Source: CAYMSA01 sp964392965 (GTDB taxonomy: Bacteria; Actinomycetota; Coriobacteriia; Anaerosomatales; Anaerosomataceae). Taken from it: 48,091 bases of DNA. The notes under the pieces were generated by a model that worked only from the letters and a program-made list of their open reading frames with translations, searched no databases and was not told the origin of the DNA. Below are positions 25,457 to 33,236 of the stretch, piece after piece. The number at the start of each line of letters is the position of its first letter. Position 1 is the stretch's first letter. The DNA is taken from the NCBI GenBank assembly GCA_964392965.1, contig CAYMSA010000006.1:1-48091 (forward strand), read 5' to 3'. The translations under genes were made by a program, and so were the position numbers.

Positions 25457-26120
25457 CGGATTCCGTCTCAGAGTGCGCTTCCAGAAGGCCGGTCGTCTGC
25501 GGTTCCTGTCGCATCTCGAGGTGGCGCGCGCGGTGGAACGCTCTGTACGACGCGCCGGATTGCCGTATGCTGTGAGCCAAGGGTTCACTCCGAGGGTGCG
25601 GTTGTCCTTCGGCCCGGCACTGCCCGTGGGTACCGCGAGCGAAAGCGAGTACCTGGATGTGCTCCTCAACCGGTTCGTGCCGCTCGAGGAGGCGTTCGCA
25701 GCACTACGGGCCAGCACACCGGACGACCTGGCACCGCTCGCCTCGGGGTACGTGTCGCCCTCGGAGCCATCCCTGGGCGCCGCGTTGACCGTGGCGACAT
25801 ACGATGTCCGCATGGAAAGGGGGATGCCGCTCCAGGAAGGCGTGCAAGCGCTACGTATCCTGCTCGAGACCGGAACACTGAGCGTCGATCACAAGGGCAA
25901 GACCAAGGTTTTCGACCTCTCCCACGCGCTCCCGAAGGAGCCGGTGGTGAGGGTGTCCGAGGGTGTACCGACACTTGAGATCGCCGTACGGATGGGTGAC
26001 GCGGGCTCCCTGCGACCAGAGGCGGTCGTCGGTGCGACCTTCGGAGAGAAGGCTGCTCCTGTGGTCACGCGCACCGGTCTCTACATCGAGGATACCGAGG
26101 GCTGGCGCGCTCCGCTGTAG
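25449..26120 (+). CDS. DUF2344 (TIGR03936) family protein
   Basis: The protein has 223 residues. The N-terminal LRVRFQKAGRLRFLSHLEVARAVERSVRRAGLPYAVSQGFTP is the family hallmark (radical SAM-linked protein, RNA-binding-like N-terminus). It lies next to, and in some genomes is fused to, the TIGR03960 radical SAM protein. The GTG start lies within the last codons of the radical SAM gene, 8 bp overlap, so the two are coupled. The reaction is unknown; location directly before rng and the ribosomal genes suggests an RNA or ribosome role. Confidence 0.87.
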   Translation: MADGFRLRVRFQKAGRLRFLSHLEVARAVERSVRRAGLPYAVSQGFTPRVRLSFGPALPVGTASESEYLDVLLNRFVPLEEAFAALRASTPDDLAPLASGYVSPSEPSLGAALTVATYDVRMERGMPLQEGVQALRILLETGTLSVDHKGKTKVFDLSHALPKEPVVRVSEGVPTLEIAVRMGDAGSLRPEAVVGATFGEKAAPVVTRTGLYIEDTEGWRAPL

Positions 26121-26132
26121 CGGAGACCACTG

Positions 26133-27620
26133 GTGGCCGCCGACATCCTGCGCGAGATGCTCATCTCGCACGACATCCACGAGACGCGCGTGGCGGTTCT
26201 CGAAGACCGCCGCCTCGTCGAGCTCTACCTCGAGCGCCCCAAGCGGAGCGTCGTGGGTAACGTGTACCTCGGCGTGGTGCGCGACGTGCTGCCCGGCATG
26301 CAGGCGGCCTTCGTCGACATCGGCCTCGAGAAGAACGCGTTCCTCGGCCTGGACGAGATCATCGGCCCGGACGGTGTCAAGGGCACCATGAAGGCGGAGA
26401 TCCAGTCGTTCGTGAAGCCCGGACAGAAGCTCATGGTGCAGGTTCTCAAGGACCCGATGGGTACCAAGGGCGCGCGCCTCACGATGGACATCACGCTGCC
26501 CGGCCGCTACGTCGTGCTGATGCCGTTCTCGTCGGTCGTGGGGATCTCGCGCAAGCTCGCCGAGGAGGAGCGCGACCGCCTCACCGGCATCGTGGCGCCG
26601 CTCGTGCCCGAGGGACTCGGCGCCATCGTGCGAACCGCCGCTTCGGGAAGCGGCGCCAGCGAGCTCGAGGAGGATATCGACTTCCTGCTGCGCCTGTGGC
26701 GCCGAGTCGAGACGCAGGCCCGCGAAGGACTCGCCCCCGAGATGGTCTACTCGGAGATGGATCTCGCGCTGCGGATCGTGCGGGACGCCTTCGGCGACGA
26801 GTTCCGCGCGCTCGTGGTGGATGACAAGCGCACCTACGAGAAGGTCGTCTCGCTCCTCAAGAAGACCGCGCCGCGGCTCGCCAAGCGCGCGCACCTCTAT
26901 CGGGAACGGCAGTCGCTCTTCGACGCCTACGAGTTGCAGCCGCAGATCGAAACGGCCCTCAAGCGCACGGTGCCGCTTCCTTCGGGCGGCTACATCGCCA
27001 TCGATCAGACCGAGGCGCTCACGGCTATCGACGTGAACACGGGGAGCTATGTCGGGAGGCGGAGTCTCGAGGACACCGTGCTGAAGACGAACCTCGAGGC
27101 CGCTGCCGAGGTGGTGCGCCAGCTTCGGCTGCGGGACATCGGCGGCATCATCGTCGTCGACTTCATCGACATGGAGGACGCCGCACACCGCCAGCGCGTC
27201 GTGGACCGTCTGAGCGAGGCGCTCAAGCAGGACCGGACGAAGACGCGCGTCTCGGAGATGTCGCGTCTCGGGCTGCTCGAACTCACGCGCAAGAACGTCA
27301 CCGACGGTCTCGCCGGGATGCTCATGGAGCCGTGTCCGCTCTGTCACGGTGAGGGGCGTGTCCTCTCGGACACCACCAAGCGCATCATGGTCGAGCGCCG
27401 GCTGCGGGAGATCCTCATGACGGGCCGCTCGCCAGCGTATCTCATCGGCCTTCATCCCGAGGCGTACGCGCTCGTGACCGCGCCGGGTCAGAACACCGTC
27501 GCCCTGCTGCGTGCTGAGAGCGGCAAGCAGGTGAACCTCATCGTCGATGCCGACGCAGGGCCGATGGAGGCCCGTGTCCTCATGGAAGGCAAGACCGGCT
27601 CCATGACCGCCGAGTCGTAA
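26133..27620 (+). CDS. rng: ribonuclease E/G family protein
   Basis: The protein has 495 residues, matching RNase G length rather than the long RNase E. An S1 RNA-binding domain near residues 36-120 (GNVYLGVVRDVLPGMQAAFVDIGLEKNAFL) is followed by the RNase H-like catalytic core with metal-binding Asp residues in TAIDVNTGSYVG and IVVDFIDMED. The Zn-link CPLCHGEG near residue 400 joins the dimer. It lacks the C-terminal scaffold of RNase E. A 5'-end-sensing endonuclease for rRNA maturation and mRNA turnover in the cytoplasm. GTG start with GGAG upstream, 12 bp after the DUF2344 gene. Confidence 0.92.
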   Translation: MAADILREMLISHDIHETRVAVLEDRRLVELYLERPKRSVVGNVYLGVVRDVLPGMQAAFVDIGLEKNAFLGLDEIIGPDGVKGTMKAEIQSFVKPGQKLMVQVLKDPMGTKGARLTMDITLPGRYVVLMPFSSVVGISRKLAEEERDRLTGIVAPLVPEGLGAIVRTAASGSGASELEEDIDFLLRLWRRVETQAREGLAPEMVYSEMDLALRIVRDAFGDEFRALVVDDKRTYEKVVSLLKKTAPRLAKRAHLYRERQSLFDAYELQPQIETALKRTVPLPSGGYIAIDQTEALTAIDVNTGSYVGRRSLEDTVLKTNLEAAAEVVRQLRLRDIGGIIVVDFIDMEDAAHRQRVVDRLSEALKQDRTKTRVSEMSRLGLLELTRKNVTDGLAGMLMEPCPLCHGEGRVLSDTTKRIMVERRLREILMTGRSPAYLIGLHPEAYALVTAPGQNTVALLRAESGKQVNLIVDADAGPMEARVLMEGKTGSMTAES

Positions 27621-27632
27621 ACGGCGCTCGCG

Positions 27633-27662
27633 TTGACGCGCGCGCTCTTTCTCTGTTAGGAT
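27633..27662 (+). promoter_or_regulatory. promoter of rplU-rpmA (-35 TTGACG, extended -10 TGT-TAGGAT)
   Basis: TTGACG at 27633-27638 and TAGGAT at 27657-27662 are 18 bp apart, with TGT before the -10. It lies in the 82-bp gap after rng and gives a ~35-nt leader to rplU. It is the best -35/-10 match in the window. Confidence 0.75.
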
Positions 27663-27702
27663 TTCGGCTCGCGTGAATTCCGGCTGAGTGGAGAGATAGC
27701 CC

Positions 27703-28068
27703 ATGTATGCGGTTGTCAATATAGGCGGCAAGCAGGCCAAAGTTGAGGCAGGCTCGCTTGTTGCTCTCGAGAAGATCGATGCAGCGGTGGGAGAGGTCGT
27801 CTCTCTGCCGGTGCTGATGGTCGCCGATGGTGACCGTGTGTGGGCAACGCCCGCCGAGGTCTCCGATGCGGCGGTGAGCGCCGAGGTGCTCGAGCACTTC
27901 AAGGGCGAGAAGAAGATCGTCTTCAAGTTCAAGAAGCGCAAGGGGTATCGCGTGAAGAAGGGCCACCGCCAGCTGCAGACCGCGGTGCGCGTTCTGAGTG
28001 TGGGTATCGGCGACACCAAGGTGGCCGCCGGCGAGCCCGTGGCAGCCGAGGCCGTCGCGGCCGAGTAG
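27703..28068 (+). CDS. rplU: 50S ribosomal protein L21
   Basis: The protein has 121 residues, slightly longer than the usual ~103 because of an Ala/Glu-rich C-terminal tail. The N-terminal MYAVVNIGGKQAKVEAGSLV and the central FKFKKRKGYRVKKGHRQ are typical L21 motifs. GGAGAG lies upstream of the ATG. It binds 23S rRNA in the large subunit. rpmA follows 120 bp later; the Prp/YsxB protease gene found between these two in Firmicutes is absent. Confidence 0.96.
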   Translation: MYAVVNIGGKQAKVEAGSLVALEKIDAAVGEVVSLPVLMVADGDRVWATPAEVSDAAVSAEVLEHFKGEKKIVFKFKKRKGYRVKKGHRQLQTAVRVLSVGIGDTKVAAGEPVAAEAVAAE

Positions 28069-28188
28069 CAGTCGCGGTACGGATCGCACCTGTCGGACGC
28101 CTGTGGGCGATTCGGCGGAGGTGCATGTAGTCGAGTGATACGGACGCCGTCTTCCGGATGTCGTCCCTGAGACCGAGGGTGATGAACT

Positions 28189-28443
28189 ATGGCTCACAAG
28201 AAAGGTATGGGTTCAACTCGTAACGGGCGTGACTCCCAGGCCCAGCGCCTCGGCGTCAAGCGCTTCTCGGGCCAGATTGTGACCGCGGGCTCGATCCTCG
28301 TCCGCCAGCGCGGCACGAAGCTGAAGCCGGGTCAGAACGTCGGGCTCGGCCGGGACGACACCCTCTTCGCCAAGATTGACGGCGTCGTCGAGTTCACGCG
28401 CGGCAAGGACCGCCGGGTGCACGTCCTTCCTGTGGCGGAGTGA
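28189..28443 (+). CDS. rpmA: 50S ribosomal protein L27
   Basis: The protein has 84 residues and begins directly with MAHKKGMGSTRNGRDSQ, so there is no N-terminal extension needing Prp cleavage, consistent with the missing prp gene. The core LGVKRFSGQIVTAGSILVRQRG is standard. Its N-terminus reaches the peptidyl-transferase centre. GAGGGTG lies upstream of the ATG. A hairpin terminator follows. Confidence 0.97.
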   Translation: MAHKKGMGSTRNGRDSQAQRLGVKRFSGQIVTAGSILVRQRGTKLKPGQNVGLGRDDTLFAKIDGVVEFTRGKDRRVHVLPVAE

Positions 28444-28480
28444 CGCACCTCCGTTTCCGGCGGCATGCATAGCTATTTCC

Positions 28481-28514
28481 GACGAGGTCTCCCGCGACTG
28501 CGGGGGGCCTCGTC
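28481..28514 (+). terminator. hairpin terminator after rpmA
   Basis: GACGAGGTCTCCCGC (28481-28495) pairs along 15 positions (two G-T) with GCGGGGGGCCTCGTC (28500-28514) around GACT; CATATT follows. It separates the ribosomal genes from obgE, perhaps partially. Confidence 0.7.
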
Positions 28515-28547
28515 CATATTGTGGCCAGAGTGGGAGAGACTGACAGC

Positions 28548-29849
28548 ATGTTCATCGATGAAGTGAAGATCTACGTAAAGGCCGGTGACGGCGGCGCGGG
28601 CTGCGCGTCGTTCCGTCGCGAGGCGCACGTTCCCAAGGGCGGCCCGGACGGTGGCGATGGCGGGGGCGGTGGCGACGTGGTGCTCGTGGCCGACCGGTCG
28701 CTCTCCACGCTCCTGGACTTCCACTACAGGCGCCACTTCAAGGCCGAGCGCGGCACGCACGGCAAGGGCTCCGGCCGTGACGGCGCGACCGGTGCCGACC
28801 TCCTCCTGCACGTGCCCTGCGGCACGCTCGTGAGGGACGCTGATTCGGGAGAGGTCATCGGCGACCTCGTGACCGACGGCCAGCGCCTCGTCGTGGTCCG
28901 CGGCGGTATCGGCGGCCGCGGTAACCGGCACTTCGTGACGTCCACGCGTCGCGCGCCCACCTTCGCCGAGCTCGGCGTGCCGGGTGAGGAGCTCTGGATC
29001 GAGCTCGAGCTCAAGCTGCTGGCCGATGCCGCGCTCGTGGGCCTGCCGAGTGTAGGCAAGTCGTCGCTCATCGCGCGCATGAGCGCCGCTCGGCCCAAGA
29101 TCGCCGACTACCCCTTCACCACGCTAGTCCCTAACCTCGGCGTGGTGTCGAGCGGCGAGGGCTCGTTCGTCGTGGCAGACATCCCCGGTCTCATCGAGGG
29201 TGCGAGCGAAGGCGCCGGCCTCGGCCACGCGTTCCTGCGTCACATCGAGCGCACGGCGCTCATCCTGCACGTCGTCGACCTCTCGGGTGGCTACGAGCAG
29301 CGCGATCCACTCGAGGACATCGCGGTCATCGACAACGAGCTCGCTTCGCACGCCGAGGAGCTCGCGGACCGGCCGCGCATCATCGTCGGCAACAAGGTGG
29401 ACGTGCCGGGTGCCGCTGAGCGCTCGGACGAGGTGGCCGCGTGGTGCGCCGAGCGCGAGATCCCGTACTTCGCAGTCTCGGCGGTGACGGGCGACGGCAT
29501 CGGGCCGCTCATCCGGGCCACCGGCGAGGCGGTGACCGCCCTGCGGCGCGCCATCGTGGCCGAGGAGCCCGAGTTCGAGGCATCCTACGTGCACACGCCC
29601 GATCGCGACCGCGAGATCGTGGTCACCCGCGCGCTCGACGGTGGCTGGGATGTCGCTGGCGGCACGCTCGAGCGCGTCGTCATCCAGACGGACATGCAGA
29701 ACGAGGAAGCGGTCGCGTACCTCCAGCGGCGCCTCAACTTCATGGGTGTGGAGTCACGCCTGCGGGCGGCCGGCGCACGGGACGGAGACACGGTGCACAT
29801 CGGGCCGGTATCATTCGAGTTCGAGACGTATTCGGCTGACGACGAGTAG
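28548..29849 (+). CDS. obgE: GTPase ObgE/CgtA
   Basis: The protein has 433 residues. The Gly-rich Obg fold (~1-160, AGDGGAGCASFRREAHVPKGGPDGGDGG) is followed by the G domain with G1 GLPSVGKSSL, DIPGLIEGA and NKVD. A C-terminal OCT domain (~355-430) is present, as in Gram-positive Obg. It works in 50S assembly and stress control. ATG 28548 was chosen (MFIDEVKIYVK is the conserved start, GGGAGAG upstream); the frame extends to 28521 without reason. Confidence 0.96.
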   Translation: MFIDEVKIYVKAGDGGAGCASFRREAHVPKGGPDGGDGGGGGDVVLVADRSLSTLLDFHYRRHFKAERGTHGKGSGRDGATGADLLLHVPCGTLVRDADSGEVIGDLVTDGQRLVVVRGGIGGRGNRHFVTSTRRAPTFAELGVPGEELWIELELKLLADAALVGLPSVGKSSLIARMSAARPKIADYPFTTLVPNLGVVSSGEGSFVVADIPGLIEGASEGAGLGHAFLRHIERTALILHVVDLSGGYEQRDPLEDIAVIDNELASHAEELADRPRIIVGNKVDVPGAAERSDEVAAWCAEREIPYFAVSAVTGDGIGPLIRATGEAVTALRRAIVAEEPEFEASYVHTPDRDREIVVTRALDGGWDVAGGTLERVVIQTDMQNEEAVAYLQRRLNFMGVESRLRAAGARDGDTVHIGPVSFEFETYSADDE

Positions 29850-29856
29850 AGGGACG

Positions 29857-30960
29857 ATGGCACGACGAACACTGGTGGTGAAGCTCGGCAGTTCCACGGT
29901 CACTGCCTGTGACGGAACAATCGATGAGGCGTTTCTGCGAGATCTGGTCGACCAGATCATGCAGTTGCGTGCCGGCGGAGACCGCGTCGTGGTCGTGTCG
30001 AGTGGCGCCATCGCCGCGGGTCTCGACGCGCTCGAGTACGCCACGCGTCCTTCGGACATCCCGACGCTGCAGGCCGTTGCCGCTGTAGGCCAGCTGGCGC
30101 TCTGCGAGACGTACCGGAAGCTCTTCGCCGAGCGGGGGGTACCGGTGGGCCAGGTGCTTCTCACGCGGCATGACGTGGCACATCGCATGCAGTATCTCAA
30201 TGCCTGTCAGACTGCCGAACGGCTGCTCGCGCTCGGCATCGTGCCGATCGTGAACGAGAACGACACGACCGCCACCGACGAGATCCGCTTCGGCGACAAC
30301 GACAACCTCGCGGCGCTCATCGGTATGATGGTCCACGCGGACCTCGTGATGCTCCTCACCGACATCGCAGGGCTCTACTCGGCGGATCCGCGCACCAACG
30401 GGGACGCCCGTCTGCTCGAACGCGTGGACACCCTGACCGAGGAGCACTTCGCCTCAGCTGGCGGCGCCGGCTCGTCGGTGGGAAGCGGCGGCATGATCAC
30501 GAAACTCGAGGCCGCGCAGTCGCTCATGAAGGCGGGCATCCCGATGGTCATCTGCGAGGGCAGACGACCGGGCGTGGTGGTTGACGCGGCGGCCGGACGG
30601 CCGGTCGGGACGCTCTTCGCGGGCGGCAAGGCGGCCATGAAGGGCGAGAAGCTCTGGCTCGCGTACGCGGGTCACCCGCGAGGCGCCGTCACGATTGACG
30701 CTGGCGCGAGAGACGCCCTATGCTTCAGGGGCAAGAGCCTGCTCCCCGCGGGCGTGACCAAGGTGACCGGGAGCTTCGTCGTGGGCGACTCCATCTCGGT
30801 CGAAGACGAGGACGGCGGCACGGTGGCACGCGGCATCGCGGGCATATCCTCGGCGGATCTCAAGAAGGTACACGGCCTCAAGTCGAGCGAGATTGCTCGC
30901 GTCCTGGCGTCGTGGGACGGCTCCGAGGTCATCCATCGCGATCATCTGGTCATCCTCTGA
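29857..30960 (+). CDS. proB: glutamate 5-kinase
   Basis: The protein has 367 residues. The amino-acid kinase domain has LVVKLGSSTV, VSSGAIAAG, NENDT and the LLTDIAGLYSADP segment. A C-terminal PUA domain (~275-360, with GAVTIDAGARDAL) follows, giving the full two-domain form. It phosphorylates glutamate as the first step of proline synthesis and is usually feedback-inhibited by proline. ATG 29857 has GAGGGA upstream, 7 bp after obgE. proA follows after 25 bp. Confidence 0.96.
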   Translation: MARRTLVVKLGSSTVTACDGTIDEAFLRDLVDQIMQLRAGGDRVVVVSSGAIAAGLDALEYATRPSDIPTLQAVAAVGQLALCETYRKLFAERGVPVGQVLLTRHDVAHRMQYLNACQTAERLLALGIVPIVNENDTTATDEIRFGDNDNLAALIGMMVHADLVMLLTDIAGLYSADPRTNGDARLLERVDTLTEEHFASAGGAGSSVGSGGMITKLEAAQSLMKAGIPMVICEGRRPGVVVDAAAGRPVGTLFAGGKAAMKGEKLWLAYAGHPRGAVTIDAGARDALCFRGKSLLPAGVTKVTGSFVVGDSISVEDEDGGTVARGIAGISSADLKKVHGLKSSEIARVLASWDGSEVIHRDHLVIL

Positions 30961-30985
30961 CCGCACACGGAGAAGGGACGGGACC

Positions 30986-32239
30986 ATGTCCGAAGTCGTA
31001 GAGCTGGCACTCCGGGCGAGAGAAGCGGCCGCCGTGCTCGGCAACACCTCCAGCGGCGTACGTAACGCCGCGCTCAGGGCCATGGCCGCGGCGCTTCTTG
31101 CCGAGCAGCAGCGCATCCTCGCGGGCAACGCCATCGACGTGGCCGCCGCGGCCGAGAAGGGGATCGCTCCCTCGCTCATCGACCGGCTGGCGCTCGACGA
31201 ATCGCGCATCGCCGGCATGTCGCGCGCGCTAGAGGAGCTCTGCGCGCTGCCGGACCCCGTGGGCGAGGTCGTGAGCGGTTCGCGGCTTCCCAACGGCATC
31301 TGGCTGCAGCAGCGGCGCGTGCCGCTCGGCGTGGTCGCGATCATCTACGAGGCGCGGCCCAACGTCACCGCCGACGCCGCCGGGTTGTGCGTGAAGACCG
31401 GCAACGCGGTCATCCTTCGCGGCGGTTCGCTCGCCGCCAACTCCAACCATGCCATCACGAGCGTACTCGCGGACGCCGTGGCGAGCGTCGGCCTGCCGAA
31501 GGACTCGGTGCAGCTCGTGGTCTCGACCGACCGGGCCGTCGCCGAGGAGCTCATGGGCCTCCACGGCCTCATCGACGTGCTGATCCCGCGGGGTGGCGCC
31601 GGACTCATCAAGAACTGCGTGGAGAACGCCAAGGTCCCGGTCATCGAGACGGGCACGGGCAACTGCCACATCTACGTGCACGAGGCGGCCGATATCGCGA
31701 TGGCGCGCCGCATCATCATCAACGCCAAATGCCAGCGTCCGGGTGTATGCAACGCCGCCGAGAGCCTGCTCGTGGACGAGGGGATCGCCGCCGAGGCGCT
31801 CCCGGCGATCCTCGGCGACCTGGCCGAGGCGGGCGTGACGGTCCGTGGCGACGAGGCGACGCGCGCGCTCGATCCGAGCGGGGCGGTGCAGGCGGCAACC
31901 GAGGACGACTGGGGCACCGAGTACCTCGAGCTCACGATCTCCTGCAAGGTCGTCTCCGGTCTCGACGAGGCCATCGAGCACATCAACCGGTACGGCACCC
32001 GTCACAGCGAGGCCATCGTCACCGACGACTACGCTGCTGCCGTGCGCTTCCTGAACGAGGTGGACGCCGCGGCTGTCTACGTGAACGCCTCCACGCGCTT
32101 CACGGACGGCGGTGAGTTCGGCCTCGGCGCCGAGATCGGCATCTCGACGCAGAAGCTGCACGCGCGCGGACCGATGGGACTCACGGCGCTCACGACCACG
32201 AAGTACGTGGCCATGGGGAACGGTCAGATCCGGGAGTGA
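30986..32239 (+). CDS. proA: glutamate-5-semialdehyde dehydrogenase
   Basis: The protein has 417 residues and catalyses NADPH-dependent reduction of glutamyl-5-phosphate, the second proline step. Signatures include VPLGVVAIIYEARPNVT, the IPRGGAGLI segment, the active-site Cys region NAKCQRPGVCNAAESLLVD, and the EFGLGAEIGISTQKLHARGPMGL C-terminal motif. ATG 30986 has GAAGGGACGGG upstream. The stop overlaps a GTGAGC that could begin nadD, just before the second N gap. Confidence 0.96.
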   Translation: MSEVVELALRAREAAAVLGNTSSGVRNAALRAMAAALLAEQQRILAGNAIDVAAAAEKGIAPSLIDRLALDESRIAGMSRALEELCALPDPVGEVVSGSRLPNGIWLQQRRVPLGVVAIIYEARPNVTADAAGLCVKTGNAVILRGGSLAANSNHAITSVLADAVASVGLPKDSVQLVVSTDRAVAEELMGLHGLIDVLIPRGGAGLIKNCVENAKVPVIETGTGNCHIYVHEAADIAMARRIIINAKCQRPGVCNAAESLLVDEGIAAEALPAILGDLAEAGVTVRGDEATRALDPSGAVQAATEDDWGTEYLELTISCKVVSGLDEAIEHINRYGTRHSEAIVTDDYAAAVRFLNEVDAAAVYVNASTRFTDGGEFGLGAEIGISTQKLHARGPMGLTALTTTKYVAMGNGQIRE

Positions 32240-32243
32240 GCGG

Positions 32244-32343
32244 NNNNNNNNNNNNNNNNNNNNNNNNNNNNNNNNNNNNNNNNNNNNNNNNNNNNNNNNN
32301 NNNNNNNNNNNNNNNNNNNNNNNNNNNNNNNNNNNNNNNNNNN
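32244..32343. other. assembly gap (100 N) at the start of nadD
   Basis: Exactly 100 N. Unlike the first gap, the flanks share no overlap, and the visible nadD part lacks about half of a normal protein. The real missing length is probably nearer 280-300 bp than 100. Confidence 0.95.
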
Positions 32344-32658
32344 CCCGAGGCGAGCCTCTACTTCATCACGGGCGCGGACGCCGTGCTCGACATCCTCACG
32401 TGGAAGGACTCGGCGGCCCTTGCCGATGTGTGCACGTTCATCGCGGCCACCCGGCCTGGCTACGACCTCACACCGCTGAAGGCGCAGGTGGCGAGCCTGC
32501 CGATCCGCGTGGAGTTCATGTCGATCCCGGCGCTCGGCATCTCGTCCACGGACATCCGGGAGAGGATGGCCGCACACCGGCCGGTGAAGTACCTCCTGCC
32601 GCAGGACGTGGCCGCCTACGCCGTCAAGCACCGTCTCTACGAGGAGTCGGACGCGTGA
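32344..32658 (+). CDS. nadD: nicotinate-nucleotide adenylyltransferase, C-terminal part
   Basis: 104 residues are visible after the gap, against about 200 in intact NadD. They contain YFITGADAVLDILTWKD and the characteristic ISSTDIRERMAAHRPVKYLLP near the C-terminus. The enzyme joins NaMN and ATP to make deamido-NAD. The N-terminal HIGH-like nucleotide-binding motif lies in the N gap. The start may be the GTG at 32236 overlapping the proA stop, but this cannot be verified. The stop overlaps yqeK (GTGA). Confidence 0.9.
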   Translation, partial: PEASLYFITGADAVLDILTWKDSAALADVCTFIAATRPGYDLTPLKAQVASLPIRVEFMSIPALGISSTDIRERMAAHRPVKYLLPQDVAAYAVKHRLYEESDA

Positions 32659-33236
32659 GGGCGCCCACCTACGACACGATGCGGGCTGCGCTTTCGGCGC
32701 GTCTCTCCGAGCGGAGCTTCGGGCACTCGGAACGCGTTGCGGCCATGGCTGCCGAGATCGCGATCCGCTACGACCTCGACGCGGATGCCGCCCGGCTCGC
32801 CGGTCTGCTGCACGACTGGGACCGCGATATCCCGCAGCCGCGTCTGCTCGAACTCGCCCGCGAGGCCGGCCTGCCGGTGACCGACGTGGAGGTGGCGTTC
32901 CCGTACCTCCTCCACGGGCCACTCGGCGCACTGGAGCTTGCCGAGGCGTACCCGGAGCTTCCGCTCGACGTGCTCGACGCCGTTGCGGTCCACACGTACG
33001 GTGACGCGGACATGTCGCCGATCGCCCGCGCGGTGTACGTGGCCGACGCCATCGAGCCCGGCCGTCGCACCCCGGGCGTGGAGGAGCTGCGCGACCTCGT
33101 GGGCGTGGTGCCGCTCGACACGCTCTTCGCCGAGACGTACGCCACATCGCTTCGCGGTCTCGTGGACCGCCGCCGAAGGATCCACGCGCGCACGATCGAG
33201 GTCTGGAACCGCATCGTGGAAGGGGAGCTCCTGTGA
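32655..33236 (+). CDS. yqeK: YqeK-type HD-domain hydrolase (bis(5'-nucleosyl)-tetraphosphatase, symmetrical)
   Basis: The protein has 193 residues and is a single HD domain. It has H24 in FGHSERVAAMA, the H53-D54 pair in LAGLLHDWDRD, HGPLGA, then HTYGDADMSPIARAVYVADAIEPGR. YqeK proteins hydrolyse Ap4A symmetrically using an iron-binding HD site. It is always found next to nadD and rsfS, as here. GTG start overlaps the nadD stop; the LCP-like gene overlaps its end by 4 bp. Confidence 0.93.
   Translation: MRAPTYDTMRAALSARLSERSFGHSERVAAMAAEIAIRYDLDADAARLAGLLHDWDRDIPQPRLLELAREAGLPVTDVEVAFPYLLHGPLGALELAEAYPELPLDVLDAVAVHTYGDADMSPIARAVYVADAIEPGRRTPGVEELRDLVGVVPLDTLFAETYATSLRGLVDRRRRIHARTIEVWNRIVEGELL

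Noticed and set aside
22695..26120. A single 1141-residue fusion reading through the N gap
   Set aside because: The first ~250 residues overlap the DUF697 gene out of frame and the joining across N is arbitrary. The region is really a radical SAM gene followed by a separate DUF2344 gene.
25851..28019. 722-residue reverse frame opposite the DUF2344 gene, rng and rplU
   Set aside because: It lies antisense to three genes with clear family motifs and shows no motif of its own.
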